Part shown: piece by piece, positions 63,410 through 64,000 of the stretch
How the letters are laid out: each line of letters opens with the position of its first letter
How positions within the stretch are numbered: position 1 is the stretch's first letter
NCBI RefSeq assembly: GCF_001625655.1
Contig: NZ_AUYB01000112.1
Coordinates: 62,001 to 126,000, forward strand
Source: Pseudoalteromonas luteoviolacea DSM 6061
GTDB lineage: Bacteria; Pseudomonadota; Gammaproteobacteria; Enterobacterales; Alteromonadaceae
Length of the DNA stretch: 64,000 nucleotides
Direction: 5' to 3'
Notes under the pieces: generated by a model
Databases searched by the model: none
Seen by the model: the letters and a program-made list of their open reading frames with translations, nothing else
What the model was told of the DNA's origin: nothing
Position numbers and translations under genes: made by a program

Positions 63410-63500
63410 TTACGCCACACTACAGAGGCACTCAATGCCTCTGTTCAAACATTGATTTTCTACTTAATTGGCAACCACCTGATTTAAAAGGTCAAAAGCT

Positions 63501-63680
63501 ATGTCGGACAAAAATAGTGGACCCAGTGTTGAAGAGATTATTTCACAGCTAAGTGATTCTGCACTCGCCGATACTGTGGGACTAATGATGCAAAATGCAG
63601 TAACTGCGCAGCAAAGCGCTCAGACGTACACGTCTGCTTCTGTATCTTCTGCCTGCGCATTGATCCTAGCACAGGGTTGA
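63501..63680 (+). CDS. 59-residue R-body cluster protein (short copy of the 62,465 family)
   Basis: An ATG-TGA frame of 59 codons, below usual gene-calling cut-offs. DTVGLMMQNAVTAQQSAQ then ASVSSACALIL aligns with residues about 27-57 of the 62,465 protein (TLGLSMHNAVTSQQHAQ, ASITNACARLL), without the charged tail. Conservation of the motif and of position between a RebB gene and an ATDNLRNL-family gene supports it as real. An AAAAGGT-like ribosome site lies 7-10 nt upstream. Function unknown. Confidence 0.75.
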   Translation: MSDKNSGPSVEEIISQLSDSALADTVGLMMQNAVTAQQSAQTYTSASVSSACALILAQG

Positions 63681-63689
63681 TAAGTTACT

Positions 63690-63962
63690 ATGGCAGACAA
63701 AACTGCAGCACTGATCAAAGCCCAACAAGCCGTTGCTCAGTCGACCTCTATGGCGGTACAAGATGCGACGGACAACTTGCGAAACTTGAGCACGATTACA
63801 ACTACCGCCATCGGTGTCGCTCTGTCGCAGCTCCTTGCAACAGGCGATCCTAAGTACGTCAAAGTCATTGAGGAAGCACAAAAAGCAATGACGAAAGGTA
63901 CGGAGAACTTTTCTGAGGTGGGCACAAAGGCAGCCAAGATATTAAAGGACTTTACGCCTTAA
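63690..63962 (+). CDS. Small R-body cluster protein, family with ATDNLRNL motif (copy 2)
   Basis: 90 residues. AVAQSTSMAVQDATDNLRNL and TTTAIGVALSQ match the protein at 62,017-62,313 closely. It starts 9 bp after the 59-residue gene and is probably translated with it. It is the last complete gene in the window; the cluster may continue past 64,000 and the final 38 bases show nothing. Confidence 0.75.
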   Translation: MADKTAALIKAQQAVAQSTSMAVQDATDNLRNLSTITTTAIGVALSQLLATGDPKYVKVIEEAQKAMTKGTENFSEVGTKAAKILKDFTP

Positions 63963-64000
63963 CATGCTGTGTTTGTACCACCCCTTATTCATATATTGAT

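Noticed and set aside
1..64000. CRISPR arrays, tRNA/rRNA genes, insertion sequences
   Set aside because: No spaced direct-repeat array, tRNA-like sequence or transposase was seen on reading the window.

Overview
The window looks like chromosomal DNA of a marine gammaproteobacterium of the Alteromonadales, most likely Pseudoalteromonas. This rests on gene content (a fabR-desaturase-sthA block, leuABCD with a leucine leader peptide, a TonB siderophore locus, a GH97 enzyme) and on the inferred product, which resembles the alterobactin siderophores of Pseudoalteromonas luteoviolacea. No database search was possible, so the taxonomy is inference.

Bases 1-44,532 are a siderophore locus. At the left edge are an unidentified C-terminal fragment and a DhbA/EntA dehydrogenase for 2,3-dihydroxybenzoate. 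Then come, on the minus strand, a TonB-dependent receptor and a three-gene inner-membrane operon with a PepSY ferrisiderophore-reductase-like protein. Five minus-strand megasynthase genes follow (transcribed from 40,850 down to 5,784), preceded by an MbtH-like protein and a PvdQ-like Ntn-hydrolase acylase. Read in order, the line is: fatty-acyl-AMP ligase-ACP-C-A(Lys-like code)-T; KS-AT(malonyl)-KR-ACP; C-A(Ser)-T-E, C-A(Gly)-T, C-A(Arg-like code)-T, C; Interface-A(Asp)-T; C-A(Gly)-T-C-TauD hydroxylase; Interface-A(Asp)-T-TE. This predicts acyl-[Lys+malonate, reduced = 4,8-diamino-3-hydroxyoctanoate]-D-Ser-Gly-Arg-(beta-OH-Asp)-Gly-(beta-OH-Asp), which matches the recalled building blocks of alterobactin. 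The fatty-acyl starter and the acylase suggest a removable lipid tail, as in pyoverdine assembly.

Regulation of the locus appears to be pyoverdine-like. A PvdS-type ECF sigma factor (44,008) has a near-consensus Fur box upstream and no anti-sigma gene beside it. Perfect TAAAT-N16-CGT elements lie upstream of both the receptor and the reductase operon, and one-mismatch versions lie upstream of mbtH and of one NRPS gene.

Bases 44,540-58,846 are mostly housekeeping: a TerB-like protein, a small lipoprotein, a secreted protein, leuDCBA with a classic attenuator, fabR divergent from an acyl desaturase plus sthA with a perfect 18-bp FabR-type palindrome between them, an overlapping cupredoxin/outer-membrane-barrel pair, and a secreted GH97 glycosidase.

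Bases 58,847-64,000 hold an R-body (refractile body) locus that probably continues past the right edge: an unusual regulator (degenerate sigma54-type AAA+ domain joined to an AraC DNA-binding domain), then at least four RebB-family genes mixed with small genes of two further repeated families. One of these small genes is only 59 codons long. The cluster looks built by cassette duplication. No tRNA, rRNA, CRISPR array or insertion sequence was seen.
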